Below are positions 34,832 through 45,538 of a stretch of DNA of 64,000 nucleotides, piece by piece; positions within the stretch are counted from its first letter, which is position 1; the number at the start of each line of letters is the position of its first letter. The position numbers and the translations under genes were made by a program. Origin of the DNA: Micractinium sp. NFX-FRZ (taxonomy: Eukaryota > Chlorophyta > Trebouxiophyceae > Chlorellales > Chlorellaceae); NCBI GenBank assembly GCA_029339195.1, contig JAPTJF010000188.1, forward strand, positions 1 through 64,000, given 5' to 3'. Under the pieces are notes generated by a model. It worked only from the letters and a program-made list of their open reading frames with translations. It searched no databases and was not told the DNA's origin.

Positions 34832-35984
34832 AGCTATTGCGCTGACTGCGGCCTGCTAGGGTATTTCGGGACTTGTCTTGCCGCGGACGAAGAATGCCGT
34901 AGTCTAAGGCGCAGGCGCATTCAGGGACTCCCAGGAAGCTGGCCCACCGCCAGCACCACCACCGCCCAGCTGCCGCCACCTGGCCAGCTGCCTAAGCGGC
35001 ACAGGGTTGGATCATCTAATAGATGCCTACATTGCCTGTAACTATTAGTCTGCAATGCACTACATATTGTTCCTGGCGGTGCGGCCGCCAGCCCCAGCCC
35101 AGAGTGCCTCCCCAGCGACGGCGGCAGCTGCTCGCCTCACAAAGCCCAGGCTGGGCGTGCAGTCCTTGAGAGCTCCCCGCATTGAGGGCCGCTTTGTCGA
35201 GATCTTAGTCACTGCTCAGGATGGAAAGATGGCGGTGCGAGGTCGAGGGCTGCCATTCAGCCGCGCATCAACTTGCCCGGCCGCCACCAGACCTATTTCG
35301 CCCGCTCGCGCAGCGCAGGCAGTGGAAAGTCCCCATAATGCAACACCGGAGACACACGAGGCATGACACGTTTATTAGCAAGTGAATACTCAGGGAAGCG
35401 GAAAGCCAAATGTTGGCCCGGTGCTGCCCTGACACAGCGGCCAGGCGCCAGGTGCCGCCAAGACTGGTCCCGGCAGCCTGTACAGAACACCACCCCTTGG
35501 TAGTGTAAGACGCACGTGGGAGCTCAAAACCTCTGCCATCAGAGGAGGCCTGGGCTTCAGATTCGGAGTCAGGACAAAGCCAGGCGAGCACCCTGCCAAG
35601 CCGGCGGGTAACAACGCGGGTGCGTAACTGCCGCAGCGGCCCGTATCGTTGGACGTTGCTGCTTCACTGTTTCAGGCATGAGTGTGAGGCCACCTCACAC
35701 CCCTTCAACTGGGGACAAAGAGCTGGAGGAGAGCTCCGGTTGACCACCGCCTCCTCAAGTAAGTGGAGGCGGCAGCTGCGCCAGGTGGCAGCGTCCTTCA
35801 GAGAAGGGGCATGTGGGGCCCTTTGGGTCCTGGCGGGGTGTCCTGTTCCTCCAGGCCCAATTGGGCGTCCCATCGGCCTTTGGCCATACAGGCCTCAAGC
35901 GCAAACAATCCGCCGTCATGCAGCAGTTCGAGCTCTCCTGCGAGTCTGCGGGCAGCCCAGGGCGCCTGGTGATCGGCAGAAGGC
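34832..35984. other. Intergenic, divergent promoters
   Basis: Lies between the minus-strand membrane-protein gene and the plus-strand carrier gene. A plus-strand frame at 35055-35366 begins MHYILFLAVRPPAPA. Minus-strand frames at 35268-35591 and 35755-36027 are also open, but none has splice, poly(A) or family support. I see nothing I can call. Confidence 0.35.
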
Positions 35985-38900
35985 ATGCCATGCATGTCAG
36001 CGCCGGTGAGAGCTCTAGCAAGCACACTTCCTGACCGCGGGCGCCTTCACGTGCAGCGGCCGGGCCTGGGCTGCAGCCTGCGGCAGGACCCGAGAGGCCT
36101 AAACACTGTTATCCAGCGCAGCAGCTGCCTTGCGCCGGCCCCTTGCCTGCACAACAACCTGCCCCGCCCCGCTGCCGCCGCCGCCGCCGCCGCCGGCCCT
36201 TCCCTTGCAGGCTGCCGTCGCGCCAGCCGCGCCGGCCTGTGCGCCAGCATCTCTGCCAATGCAGCTCCTGCGGTGCTGGGACATGCACCCGTGGCAGTGC
36301 TGGCGCAGGAGGCGCAGCACAGCCTGCTCGTAGCAGCTGCAGTGGTGCGCACGTTTGTCGTGGGCGGCAGCACGCACCCACTACGGCGGCGCACCCGCGA
36401 CAAGCCGGCGCCCAAGCTGGGCAGCCGCGGCGGCCGGACAGCAGCCGCAGCAGCAGCGACAGCAACCACGGCAGCAAGCAACACATCAACAACAGGCATG
36501 GTCCCCGCTGGCGCTGCTGCGGCCGCTGCAGCAGCCAAAGCCCAGCACGCGCGCGGGCTGCAGCAGTTCCTGGCTGGCGGCATAGCGGGTGCCGTCTCAA
36601 AGACGCTAGTGGCACCTATGGAGCGCATCAGCACGCTGCTGATGGCGGATGCCCAGCGGTTCAGCGTGAAGCAGGCGGCACGGCACGCCTGGTCGTCGGG
36701 CCTGTACAGGGGCCACGCTGCCACATTGATCAAGGTGCGGAGGGAGAGGGGATGGGGTGGGCAGCAGGTGGCGCCAGCAGGGGAGGTGCAGCACTGGGCA
36801 TGAGGCCAACCCTGGAAACCTGGCCTGCAACCTTGTTGCGCTGCCGTTGTTCCCGCTACGTTCATGCAGCTCCTCCCAGCCTCCACCTCCCAGTTTGACT
36901 GCTTCCAACCGCGCACCGGGCGCCCCTGCTGTGCATGTCTCAGCCCCACCTCTGCACCTTGGCATTGTCCCCCTGCACTGCAGATCTTCCCCGCCTCTGC
37001 CATCCAGTTTGCGGTGTTCAACGGCCTGAAGGACCGCATCCTGGCGGGCAAGCAGCAGCCCGTGGCAGCAGCAGCGGCAGCAGGCACCACAGCAGCAGCG
37101 GCAGCGGGCTCAGCAGGCGCAGCAGCTGGGGCCGCAAAGGCGGCAGGGGCGCCGGCAGCGCAGCTGGCGAATCACGAGCGGCTGCTGGCGGGCGCGGCGG
37201 CGGGCGCGGCGGCTGCCTGCGCCTGCTACCCCCTGGAGAGCATGCGCACGATGATGTCGGGTGAGGCGCAGATCACATATCAAATCACACATCAAATCAC
37301 ATATCAAATCACAGATGCCTGCTCCTGCCGCTGCCTCTGTGCTTCCGCCTGGCTCTGCTTCTAGTGAGCATCTGCACGCAGCTGTGGGGCGAAGCGCATG
37401 ACGAAACATATGTCCCTGGTCATGCCTTCCTGGGCAGCTGCTGTCCGCTGCCCGGCTGGCCGCCCGGCCCCCCTGCTGCCGACCGCCTGCCTGCTTGCCG
37501 GCATGTGCACACGCCTCTTGCCCTACCTGCGCTGCCCACTCGCGCTGCTGCACGCCCCCTGCACACCCGTTGCACACACACCCATCTGACCTCCCCGCTT
37601 CCCCATGCCGCCTGCCCCGCCCCGCCCCTCCCCTCCCTGCCTATTGCAGTGGCAGGCGGCGTGAGCGGCAACCTGCTGCAGGTGGGGCGGCACGTGGTGG
37701 CGGCCCATGGCCTGGGAGCGCTGTACCGCGGCTTCCGGGCCTCGCTGCTGGGCGACATTCTGGGCAACAGCCTGGGTGAGCGAGTGAAGTGGGCATGGGT
37801 GTGCGCCTGGCATGTGGTTGGGTGCCTCGCGGGTGGATCCCCCTGCAAATGGCTGGGAAACACCTGGGTGAGCGAGTGTGGTGGGCATGAGGGCGCGTAC
37901 CGGGCGGTGGGTAATGCCCCTGGAATGGCCTGGGCAACCTGGGCGAGCAAGGGTTGTTGGCGGGCGGTGGCGACTCATAGCGCTGCTGCTGCTGCTTTTC
38001 CTGCTGCTGCCACCGTCGGCAGACTTGCCTCTTGCCAGTGCATCACCAGCACTGGAAGCAGCACCAGCACCAGCAGCACTGGAAGCAGCAGCAGCAGCAG
38101 CAGCAGCAGCAACCCCATGCTCCTAGCTGCTGGCACCACTGCTTATGAGGTGCTCACCAGCATTCCCAGTGCCACTTTTAACACCAGGCCATACTGTGAC
38201 CAATGTCCTATTGCTTCCCACTCTATCTGCAGCGTTCACCGCCTAGGAGATGTTCATTGGCCTCTGGGTCAGCGCGGCACCCACAATGTCAAGCAGCGCT
38301 AACCCTGTCTGCAACCGTGTGTTGTCCCCGCTGCAGGGTTCACCGCCTATGAGATGTTCACCGGCATCTACCGCGACTGCAACGGCGGGGCCTCCCCGCC
38401 GCCGCACCTGCGCGGAGTCATCGGCTCGTGCAGCGCCGCCTGCGTGGTGACGCTCACCATGCCACTGGAGGTTGTTCGGCGGCGCCTGCAAGTGCAGGTG
38501 TGAGGGATGGTGTGTGTGTGTGCATGTGTGTTCCTGTTGGTGAGGTGATGGGTTTGGCGGGGCGGGTGGTCTGGCCTTGCATGTGGAAGGCATGCGGCGG
38601 AGTGTGCAGGTTTTCAAGTGAGACAGTGGAGATGGTGCGATGAGGTGTGGGGACGCAGGTGTGGCTTGCAACAGGGGCAGGGTGCGCTGCGGAAGGACAG
38701 GGGTGGGGAGGCGAGTAGGCACAGTGTGCAGGCCCGCCCCTGCTGCCCAGCAAAGCCTGCACCACCTCTCCGCATGCCCCCGCCCTGCTCGGCGCTATCG
38801 CCACCTGCTGCAACTTTCCCTCACCACCGCCTGCCCTCCTTTGCTCTACCCCATGCAGGGCCTGGCAGGGCGGCCCATCCTCTATCGCGGCACCTTTGAC

Positions 38901-39077
38901 TGCCTGCGCACGATACTGCGGCAGGAGGGCATCAAGGGCTTCTACGCAGCTTCCCTGCCCAGCTACCTCAAAGTGGCGCCCTCGATTGGCTGCATGTACT
39001 TCCTTTATGAGTGGTTTATGACCAACATGCCGGCAACGGTACCAGCGGCAGCAGCAGCGGGCGCGAGCGCACAGTAG
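35985..39077 (+). CDS. Mitochondrial carrier family (SLC25) transporter
   Basis: A six-helix solute carrier of organelle inner membranes. Exons 35985-36734, 36984-37260, 37650-37775, 38337-38497 and 38859-39077 give up to 510 residues. The three signature repeats show PMERIS, PLESMR and PLEVVRRR, variants of Px[DE]xx[KR], followed by GLYRGHAATLIK, GALYRGF and GIKGFYAA. The phrase LIKIFPASAIQFAVFNGLK resembles adenine-nucleotide/Mg-ATP-type and Brittle-1-like carriers, so a nucleotide substrate is the best guess. The N-terminus is long (~200 residues), Ala/Arg-rich and includes an Ala run at 36165-36190. It could be an organellar leader. Initiation at Met 36498 would give a typical ~339-residue carrier. 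Repeats 1 and 2 are separated by an Ala-rich insert. Two introns carry repeated copies of their exon borders. Confidence 0.9.
37268..37315 (+). repeat. ATCACATATCAA minisatellite
   Basis: Four units of roughly 12 nt (ATCACATATCAA, ATCACACATCAA and so on) start about 8 nt after the donor of carrier exon 2. They are AT-rich against a GC-rich background. Confidence 0.85.
37853..37960 (+). repeat. Two copies of carrier exon 3 donor region
   Basis: The border CCTGGGTGAGCGAGTG at 37771-37786 recurs as CCTGGGTGAGCGAGTG at about 37863-37878, then as ACCTGGGCGAGCAAGG at about 37937. They lie in the same intron, each preceded by GGGAAACA/GGGCAA like the exon. Confidence 0.8.
38040..38112 (+). repeat. 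AGC-rich microsatellite in carrier intron
   Basis: AGCACCAGCACTGGAAGC units pass into an uninterrupted AGC run. Confidence 0.85.
38129..38268 (+). repeat. Two decayed copies of carrier exon 4 acceptor edge
   Basis: The exon 4 start (GGTTCACCGCCTATGAGATG at 38337) is mirrored by GTTCACCGCCTAGGAGATG at about 38234, preceded by CTGCAG/C, and by a more diverged ACCACTGCTTATGAGGTG at about 38137. The nearer copy has TAG in frame. Confidence 0.85.
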
Positions 39078-40176
39078 CGCGGCGCTCGGCACGGCGTCTA
39101 GAGATTGCAAGCCGCTCGGCCTGCTGCGCGCTGCAACCACAGCTCTAATATCCTCCCCCCACGACACGTTTCTCTCTGTCCCAAGTTGGTCGACTGCTGC
39201 ATTCCATGACGCCTGGCGGTCGCGTGCGGCCGGCACGCCCCAGGCAGGCCCTACATATGCCTCTGGCGACCGCCTCTGCAGCAGCTTGCTTCACACACAT
39301 AGATGCCATGCCTTTTGCCCCATATGCTCGCCATGCACTTTTGCATTCCTCCGTGGTCCCCCCCCCCGTGCCAGCACCCCTCCCATTCCTATCCCCTATT
39401 ATAACGAGCCCCCTAGTCTCCCCTTGCACTGCCCTCTCCCTTCTTTTGCCCCGCCCCTCCTCTCCGCCCACCCATTTCTTCCTTGCGTCCTTGCGCTCTT
39501 GTGCACCTCTCCCCCCCTCCTGTTGTGCCAAGCGGCTGGCCCTTCCAGACGGTTGGTGGTACTGCCCTGTCCCCCTGCTCCCCTTCCCTCTGCATGCCCA
39601 CTCGGAATGAACCAAACCACCCCTTGTGCCTCCTCCACTCCCTTGCCTCTCTCTTCCCTAGTCCCCTGCATTCGTGCTAGTGCACTGCGCCCCCCAATAC
39701 TGGCTGGTCGTGCAGCTGCCGTGCCTCCCTCGGCGGGGCGTCGGCAGAGCCAGCTTGTCCCTGCCGCCTTCTGACACTGACAGGTGCTTGATACCCCCGC
39801 GCACTTGCCCCGTGTTTGTCCGTGCCAGCATCTTATCGCTCCCGTGTGTCCCCGTGCTTCTTCCCCCGTCCCTCACTGCCGCTCTTCCCTCGCTCCACTC
39901 TCCTGCCGCGCCCTTCCCGGCCTTTTGCCTGCCTCATCACAACATGTCACACACTCAGCATGCCACCTGACAAACGAGGGGCAAAAAAGGGGTGCACTCC
40001 CTTGGGAGAGCAGGGGGACAACCTTGTGCTGACGGCTCAGCCTAGAAAGACGGGGCGTGGTGGGACAGCACTGCTGGGCACATCACCGCGTGCAGCAGCC
40101 TTTCTTGCAACTGTCGCTGCCACATGATTGGCGCTGCTCGTGCGGCACTGCCGTTGAGGCCCCTGCCATGTCAGCA
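39078..40176. other. Intergenic, pyrimidine-rich
   Basis: Downstream of the carrier gene. Rich in C/T runs, with open frames that look compositional. No TGTAA is visible on the plus strand, so the carrier 3' end is unplaced. I support no gene here. Confidence 0.4.
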
Positions 40177-40848
40177 TCAGCGCTGCGGGTGCGGCACCGT
40201 TGTGTCATACGGGCCCCTGCCCCCGCCCACGTCGCCCACGCCAGCTGCACAGCAGGCAGGAAGAACGGGGAAGGGCATGGACGTAGGGCCTGGCACAGAC
40301 AGAGAGGGAGTCGGTGCTGGAAGGAGGGGGTGGGCGGGCTGCGTGGAGTGGGCGGGCGGGCAAGTTTCCTGCCTCGGATCCCACCTGTGAGACTCCTGTG
40401 CCCGCGCTGGCTCCACTGCATAAAGACGCTGGCTGCGAGGTGCAGGACAGCGGCACCATGGACCCCCTGGGCATAATAAGCAGGCAAACAAATGTGCTAG
40501 GCTGTCCCAGCTGCCCCACCTGTGCCAGAGTGCACCGGCAGCTTGGGCCCGCCCTCCCCCTGTGCACCGCCCTCCTGGCCAGCACCAGCCTCTCCTGCAC
40601 TGGTTTGAGGGAGCAGGGGATTTCTCAGGGCGCTGCCAAAATGCAGGTCCAAGGCAGGGCAGGGTGTCAGGCGCCTTGGCTCACGCTCCCAACCTGCCAG
40701 ACCCTCCCAGCACCCGCAGGAGGCCTGCCTGGCTGCTCTCCCACGTACCCCCCCTACCAGCAGACACGGCTGCAGCTTGGGTGGGCACCCTCTCGCCCAT
40801 CTGCTCGCGGGCTGCCTGCGAGGCGGTGTGCAGCTCAGTCTCGTTCAT
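40177..40848 (-). CDS. Putative 93-residue protein, four exons
   Basis: Exons 40848-40758, 40594-40520, 40432-40385 and 40244-40177 join through three phase-1 junctions with consensus sites (GCTG/GTAGGG, GTGCAG/GA, ACAG/GTGGGG, TCGCAG/CC, ACAG/GTGGGA, GTGCAG/CT). The sum is 282 nt. The product starts MNETELHTASQAAREQMGER, has a Gly/Gln/Glu-rich middle, then ASVFMQWSQRGHRSL, and ends GPYDTTVPHPQR. It is hydrophilic with no membrane segment or signal. I do not recognise a family. No exon stands out as a long frame; the support is consistent splice phase and a coding-like composition. No poly(A) signal is visible downstream. Confidence 0.5.
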
Positions 40849-41436
40849 GCTGAAACACGTTCTACTCAAGCTGGGATGTGTGTCCAAGGCCCCTTTGTGG
40901 AACAGCCAAAGAGTGTGAAGCACATGGGGACTGGCAGCGTGGCTGGCTGGAAAGCACGCTTGACGGCCGGCTGCCAGCACTCAACACGACAGCCTCTTGA
41001 CCAATGATCTGCTTGACCCGTTCTGAAGATGTCCCAAGGTTGGCACTGCTCGGCACCCCTGGCATTGCAAGCGACTTACAAACCCAGCGGGCACTATTTC
41101 AAACCGCCTTGGCGGAGAGGCAAAGCAAGCCGGAAAGAGGGGGGCAATCGAGCGGATTGATTTTTGTATTGAATCAGAGGGAAGCCAGGGGCTAAGGTCC
41201 AAGAGTACAGGCGGCTTCAGAAAGGATGCGTATCGAATGACTAATGAGCTGACAGAGGATCTGGAGGTTGAGTTTGGGGTGCAGGGGTTTCGAGAGGAGG
41301 AAAGGAAGGGTACATGCAAAATCGGGGTCGTTTTCTGGCAGGCGGCACATGGCCCGCCGGGGAACACGGGAGGAAACACGGGAGCAAGGGTGCTTGGGCA
41401 GCACGCGTGCCGGGCACCTCGTGTGCACATGTTGCG
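40849..41436. other. Intergenic with transporter 3' UTR
   Basis: Contains the minus-strand TGTAA at 41076-41080 for the EamA gene. The rest would be the promoter of the small minus-strand gene. No other gene is supported. Confidence 0.4.
41076..41080 (-). other. Polyadenylation signal TGTAA (EamA gene)
   Basis: TTACA on the plus strand, about 360 nt past the stop at 41437. Confidence 0.5.
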
Positions 41437-43779
41437 TCACTGCTTGCCCGCCTGCGGCGCCTGCGGCTGTTCCTTGCTGCCAGTTGAGGCCAGGACGCCC
41501 GCCATCACTAGTGTGGCGCCTCCCGCCCACGTCAGCGGGCCCAGCTGCTCGCCGCCGAGCAGGAACCAGGCCAGGCCCGCCGACCAGATGGGCTTGCTGC
41601 TGAAAATGACCTGGGCCTCCGCTGGGGCTACGGTCTTCTGGCCCTGCAGCAGGAGGGGGGACGAGAGGGGCAGGTGGGACACCAGGAGCAAGGGGAGGGT
41701 CGGGAGATGCGGTCGGGGCGGTCCCGTGCTCCCGTGTTGCATTGCATTACGTCCGCCAGGGCTCCTGATTACAGCAGCAGGAAGGCACCTTTTGAGTGCA
41801 CGTTCCACCAACAGAGGCCACGGCAGCAGCAGCAGGCAGGCAGGCAGTCTCCACGCCCCGCAGGCTGACCTGGAGCTGGAGGAAGGAGCCGATGGCGCCT
41901 GGTCCAAGCCCCACCCAGACCAGCGCCGCCCAAGACACAGGCTCCGCATAGCCTCCCCATAGGGTAGTCAGGCTCTGCCCCTGTGAGGCAACACCAGCGG
42001 CTGCCACTGCCAGCGAGGCCAGCCCCAGGCTGCACAGCACCAGGGCCTTGCCTGTGGCCAGCTGCAGGCGAGAAGGATGGGCAGGCAAAGGCTGCATGGT
42101 GAGGAGGTGTGGCCACGGCGGGCGGGCGGGCAGGCTGTGGGATGGCAGGCGGTGTGAGCACACCATGCTTTGCCTGCTCTATGCTCGCGCCTCGACACGC
42201 AGCAGCACGCAGCTGTGCGTGACCACACCACAGCACGCAGAAGGCGCGGCTGAGTGTGTGTCGCACCCATGATCGTGCCAGAGGTGTGTATGTGCAGCGC
42301 AGGGCAGGGGGGTGGTCGCACCTGGACGGAGGGCAGGGAGCGGGCATAGCCCGCCACTCGCACCACCCCCAGGCTGTAGAACAGCGCCGCTGCCAGGATG
42401 GCCGAGTCGCCGCCTGCGCAGGGGGAGAGCGGAGGGGCATGGGTGAGTCAAACACGAAGGGTGGGTGAGCGGGTGAGCAGGTCCACGCGGGCCGGCCATG
42501 AACACGCAGCCAGACATTCTGCACAACAGCTGTGAAGGCAAAGAGCAAGCGTACTCTGCGCCAGCCCTGCCACACGCGCTCGCTCACCGAGCTTCAGACC
42601 GGCAGCGTCCCAGCTGCCGGCCGCCACGTCAGCCGCCGCTTCGTCTGCTGTGATCAGCAGGCAGCCCGCCAGCGCCACGGCGCAGCCTGCCCACACATTC
42701 CTGGCGGGTCGGTAGCCGGCAGCCGCCGACAGCAGGGGTGTGAGCAGCAGGGTGGCTTGGACCAGGAAGCTTGCCCGGGTGGCTGATATGAGCTGCAGGC
42801 TCAGCGTCTGCATGGAGGGAGGCAGGCACGAGGGCAAGCGGTGAGACCCGAGGTGTTCAGGGAATAGGAGTCGAGGAAGGAGATGAGAAATGGCACCCAG
42901 CCAGCAGGCAGGAGAAGGCTGAAAGCTTGCAAAAGCAGGCTGGGCCGCGGGAAGCGGGCGGAACGCAGAAACAGGCACAGGTCCAAAGCAGGCACAGCAC
43001 GCATGCGCAAGCCAGTAGCCCACCAATGCTCAATGATGCCCCACCTGCAGCGCGGTGGCACTGAAGTTCCACAGCCCAAGCTCGAGTGCTGCCATCCAGA
43101 GGGGAGGCGACTCGAGGGAGAGCCACTGGCGGAAGAGGCCCGCCCCGCCACCTGGCAGTACCGCGGCCGCCTCCTCGCCGTCTCCGCTGCTGCCGCTGCT
43201 GCTGGCGCTGCTGCTGCTGCTGCTGTCCTGGGCTGCGTCTTCTGCCTGCTGCTGTTGTGCTGCTGCCGGCGCTGCCTGCTGCAGTGCCAGGGTGACGGCC
43301 AGCAGAGCACCCGCCTGCAGCACCCCCCTCACCGCCATCACGACAGCTGCATCTGGTGGCTGGTCGGTCGAGTACAGCAGGCGAACAGCTGGAGCGTAGC
43401 TGCCCCACAATGCCGCTGATGCCAGCAGGCCCAGCTTGGGCAGCAGTGAAGAATTGGCAGGCTTTGGCTGCTGTTGCTGCGGCGCCGCTGGCGCCGCCAC
43501 GGCTGAAGCGCCAGCAGCATCTTGTTGCTGCTGAAGCAGCTGCTGCAACGCTTGCGGCGGGGCTTGCGAGGACGCCTCCTCCTCCACCACGCAGGGCCGC
43601 GCCTCGAGGGACACAGCAGCGGGCGGCCGCCTCGCCCTCTCACGTGCTTGAGCGCGAACGACTTGCTGGTAAGCAGGCCTTGCGCTGCGCGCCGATCGGG
43701 CCTTTCGGGCGCCCTGTTGTAGCAGGGTGTTCCTCTGGAGCGTGCTGGCAACTGCCGCGCCGTACATGTTGGAGGCCAT
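41437..43779 (-). CDS. EamA/DMT-superfamily transporter, probably plastid
   Basis: A ten-helix drug/metabolite-type transporter; substrate unknown. Exons 43779-43045, 42807-42588, 42413-42322, 42061-41870 and 41643-41437 give 481 residues. The first ~60 residues (MASNMYGAAVASTLQRNTLL...) are rich in Ala, Arg and Ser with no acids early on, as in plastid transit peptides. EamA domain 1 includes LGLLASAALWGSYAPAVRLL, AVVMAVRGVLQAGALLAV, ALELGLWNFSATALQ, and ISATRASFLVQATLLLTPLLS, with the family's late-helix ATRASFL pattern, and VWAGCAVALAGCLLIT. Domain 2 has DSAILAAALFYSLGVVRV, WAALVWVGLGPGAIGSFLQ and AQVIFSSKPIWSAGLAWFLLGE-like helices, then ATLVMAGVLAS. A Gln/Ser-rich insert sits between helices 2 and 3. 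An in-frame Met at 43926 is possible but would lengthen the leader. Confidence 0.9.
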
Positions 43780-44476
43780 GTGAGGGAGACTCTGGCGGCT
43801 GCACTTGCAGAGGTTGCTGACCTGAGGAGAGGCTGTTTTGAGCGTGAGCCTGCGGGAAACAAACCCAGACAAATTTCCCCGCAGGTTTGGAGCGCCAGGC
43901 TGACCTGAACTCGGCTCCCGCAGCACAGCACAGCGGCGTGCCGGCCATCTGGGACATTCTGTGCTTGCAAATCACCTCAGGCCCTCCTGCCTGCCCTGAC
44001 CTCTGATTACAAGCATGTATACATGCATCAGCCCAATGATTGCAGTGCCAGCGCGCCCACAACCCCTCAAACGTCCCTGCGTGCGCCTTGCGGCGTGCGG
44101 CGGCTGGTGGCGTTGACGTTTCTCACGTGTTCGAGTGCAGCCATTAAATGCCAAAAACGTCGGCACAAATCAGAGTAGAGATAGAGATTCGTCCAGCTTG
44201 CAGACGGTTCAAAGGCTTGGCAGGGGAACAGCAGGTAATTGCCCCGACTGCCCGCACACGCCGCCGCAGCACCGGGCAGGCTGCACCGTGCATGCTCTGA
44301 CGACGCCCTCCGAAGGCCAGTACGCTGATGCTGCTTGCACCCACGGCTGTGCACACATGTCCTGCCTGCCTGCCTGCCTGCCTGCCTGCGCGCCTGAGCC
44401 GTGGGCCGCCTGGCTTCACACTGCGGGGTTAGACGCCGCTGAGCGCTCGCTCCAAATGGGGGGACATGAAGGCTTC
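43780..44476. other. Intergenic: EamA promoter and 3' UTR of small plastid gene
   Basis: Holds a TTACA at 44007-44011 (minus-strand TGTAA), about 465 nt past the stop of the gene at 44477, and a CCTG tetranucleotide run at about 44365-44390. No gene is supported. Confidence 0.4.
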
Positions 44477-45123
44477 TCAGGGGATGAAGGCCTCGGGGGG
44501 TGGGGGCAGCAGCTCGCCGCCACGGATGTCCAGGAAAGACACCAAGCCCAGGTAGATCACCTGGATAAAAGTAATGTTGAGGGGGAGGAGGGACAGAAGC
44601 AAGGCGCAGGGTGAGAGGGCGGCGGCGGGGAGCGTGATATGCAGGGGAGGCAGATCGGTGGTGGTACTGCTGGGAGGCGGGGCAGCTTGCAGCCTCCGCA
44701 TGTGCCCAGCGGCACAAGCCCAGCATGGCAAGGAGCCACGCCTGGCTGCACCATCCTCACCCCGAAGATGATGGAGATGGCGCCAGTGATGATAGCGGTC
44801 GTCTGGCCCTTGGCGACGGAAGGGTCGACCGGTGGCGGTGGCCGCTTGGGCGCCGCTGGTGCTGCACCCTCCTGCGCCTGCTGCTGCTGCTGCTCGGGGC
44901 CCGGCTGCTGCTCAGACCCGCCCTCTGCGCGGCACAGCAGCCCCGAGCGCTGGTGTTGCCGCGGAAGAGTGGTAGCGCTGCGCTGCTGCTGCTGCTGCGG
45001 GGCGCTGCGCCGCAGAGGGGCTGCCTTAGAAACCACATTGCTGCTGCTGGCGAAGGGCACGGGCGCTGAGCGCCGCATCGTGGTGGCGGAAGGGAGCGCG
45101 AGGCTCATGGTCGCGGCGGCCAT
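44477..45123 (-). CDS. Small plastid-type membrane protein
   Basis: Exons 45123-44761 and 44560-44477 give 148 residues. The N-terminal ~70 residues (MAAATMSLALPSATTMRRSA...) are a typical plastid leader ending near LLCRAEGG. A Gln-rich linker follows, then a compact C-terminus, KGQTTAIITGAISIIFG joined to VIYLGLVSFLDIRGGELL, ending PPPPEAFIP. One or two hydrophobic segments cover residues ~105-135. I have a general impression that this short C-terminal pattern is conserved among plastid proteins of green algae and plants, but I cannot name the family. A CACGTG box lies 55 nt upstream at 45178-45183. The gene is divergent from the palmitoyltransferase. Confidence 0.8.
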
Positions 45124-45538
45124 CTGGTGCTGCTTGGCTGCGTCTGGAATAAGTTGCTACAATACACAAAATCCAAACACGTGGTATGGGTGGCTGCAAG
45201 TGATGTGATGGTCGAAAGCAATAGTTTTCGCGCCCTGCCACATCAGACTTGCCCAAACCCTCCCAAACAAACGAGAGAGTGCCAATCCTAAGAGCACCGT
45301 AGCATCCAGGTTGCTTTGATCGTGGCCTGATCGCCGACAAGCCCGTATCGGGACCCTGTGCTCGACAAAATATGCGCCCCTCTTTGCCTCCCCGTCCCAA
45401 GAAGCGCCCCCCTGGAGGCGCAGGCCAGGTGTGAATGAACTCGTGTTTTGGCGACAGTGGGCCACAAGGCCTTCAAAACCAGAGTGATCGACCGCAGTGA
45501 TCGACCGCTGCCACTCAAGCGCCTGCCTCTCTTGGTAC
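45124..45538. promoter_or_regulatory. Shared divergent promoter with G-box-like CACGTG
   Basis: The 415 nt between two divergent start codons. CACGTG at 45178-45183 is a palindromic bHLH/bZIP-type site. No TATA box is evident. Confidence 0.35.

Noticed and set aside
35055..35366. Plus-strand frame beginning MHYILFLAVRPPAP
   Set aside because: A leader-like start, but no downstream exon, poly(A) signal or family support.
39206..39774. Plus-strand frames downstream of the carrier gene
   Set aside because: Pyrimidine-rich low-complexity text with no splice or motif support; more likely 3' UTR or intergenic.
40083..40487. Single minus-strand frame of 134 residues at 40 kb
   Set aside because: It overlaps two exons of the phase-matched small gene and mixes exon and intron. 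The spliced model explains the region better.
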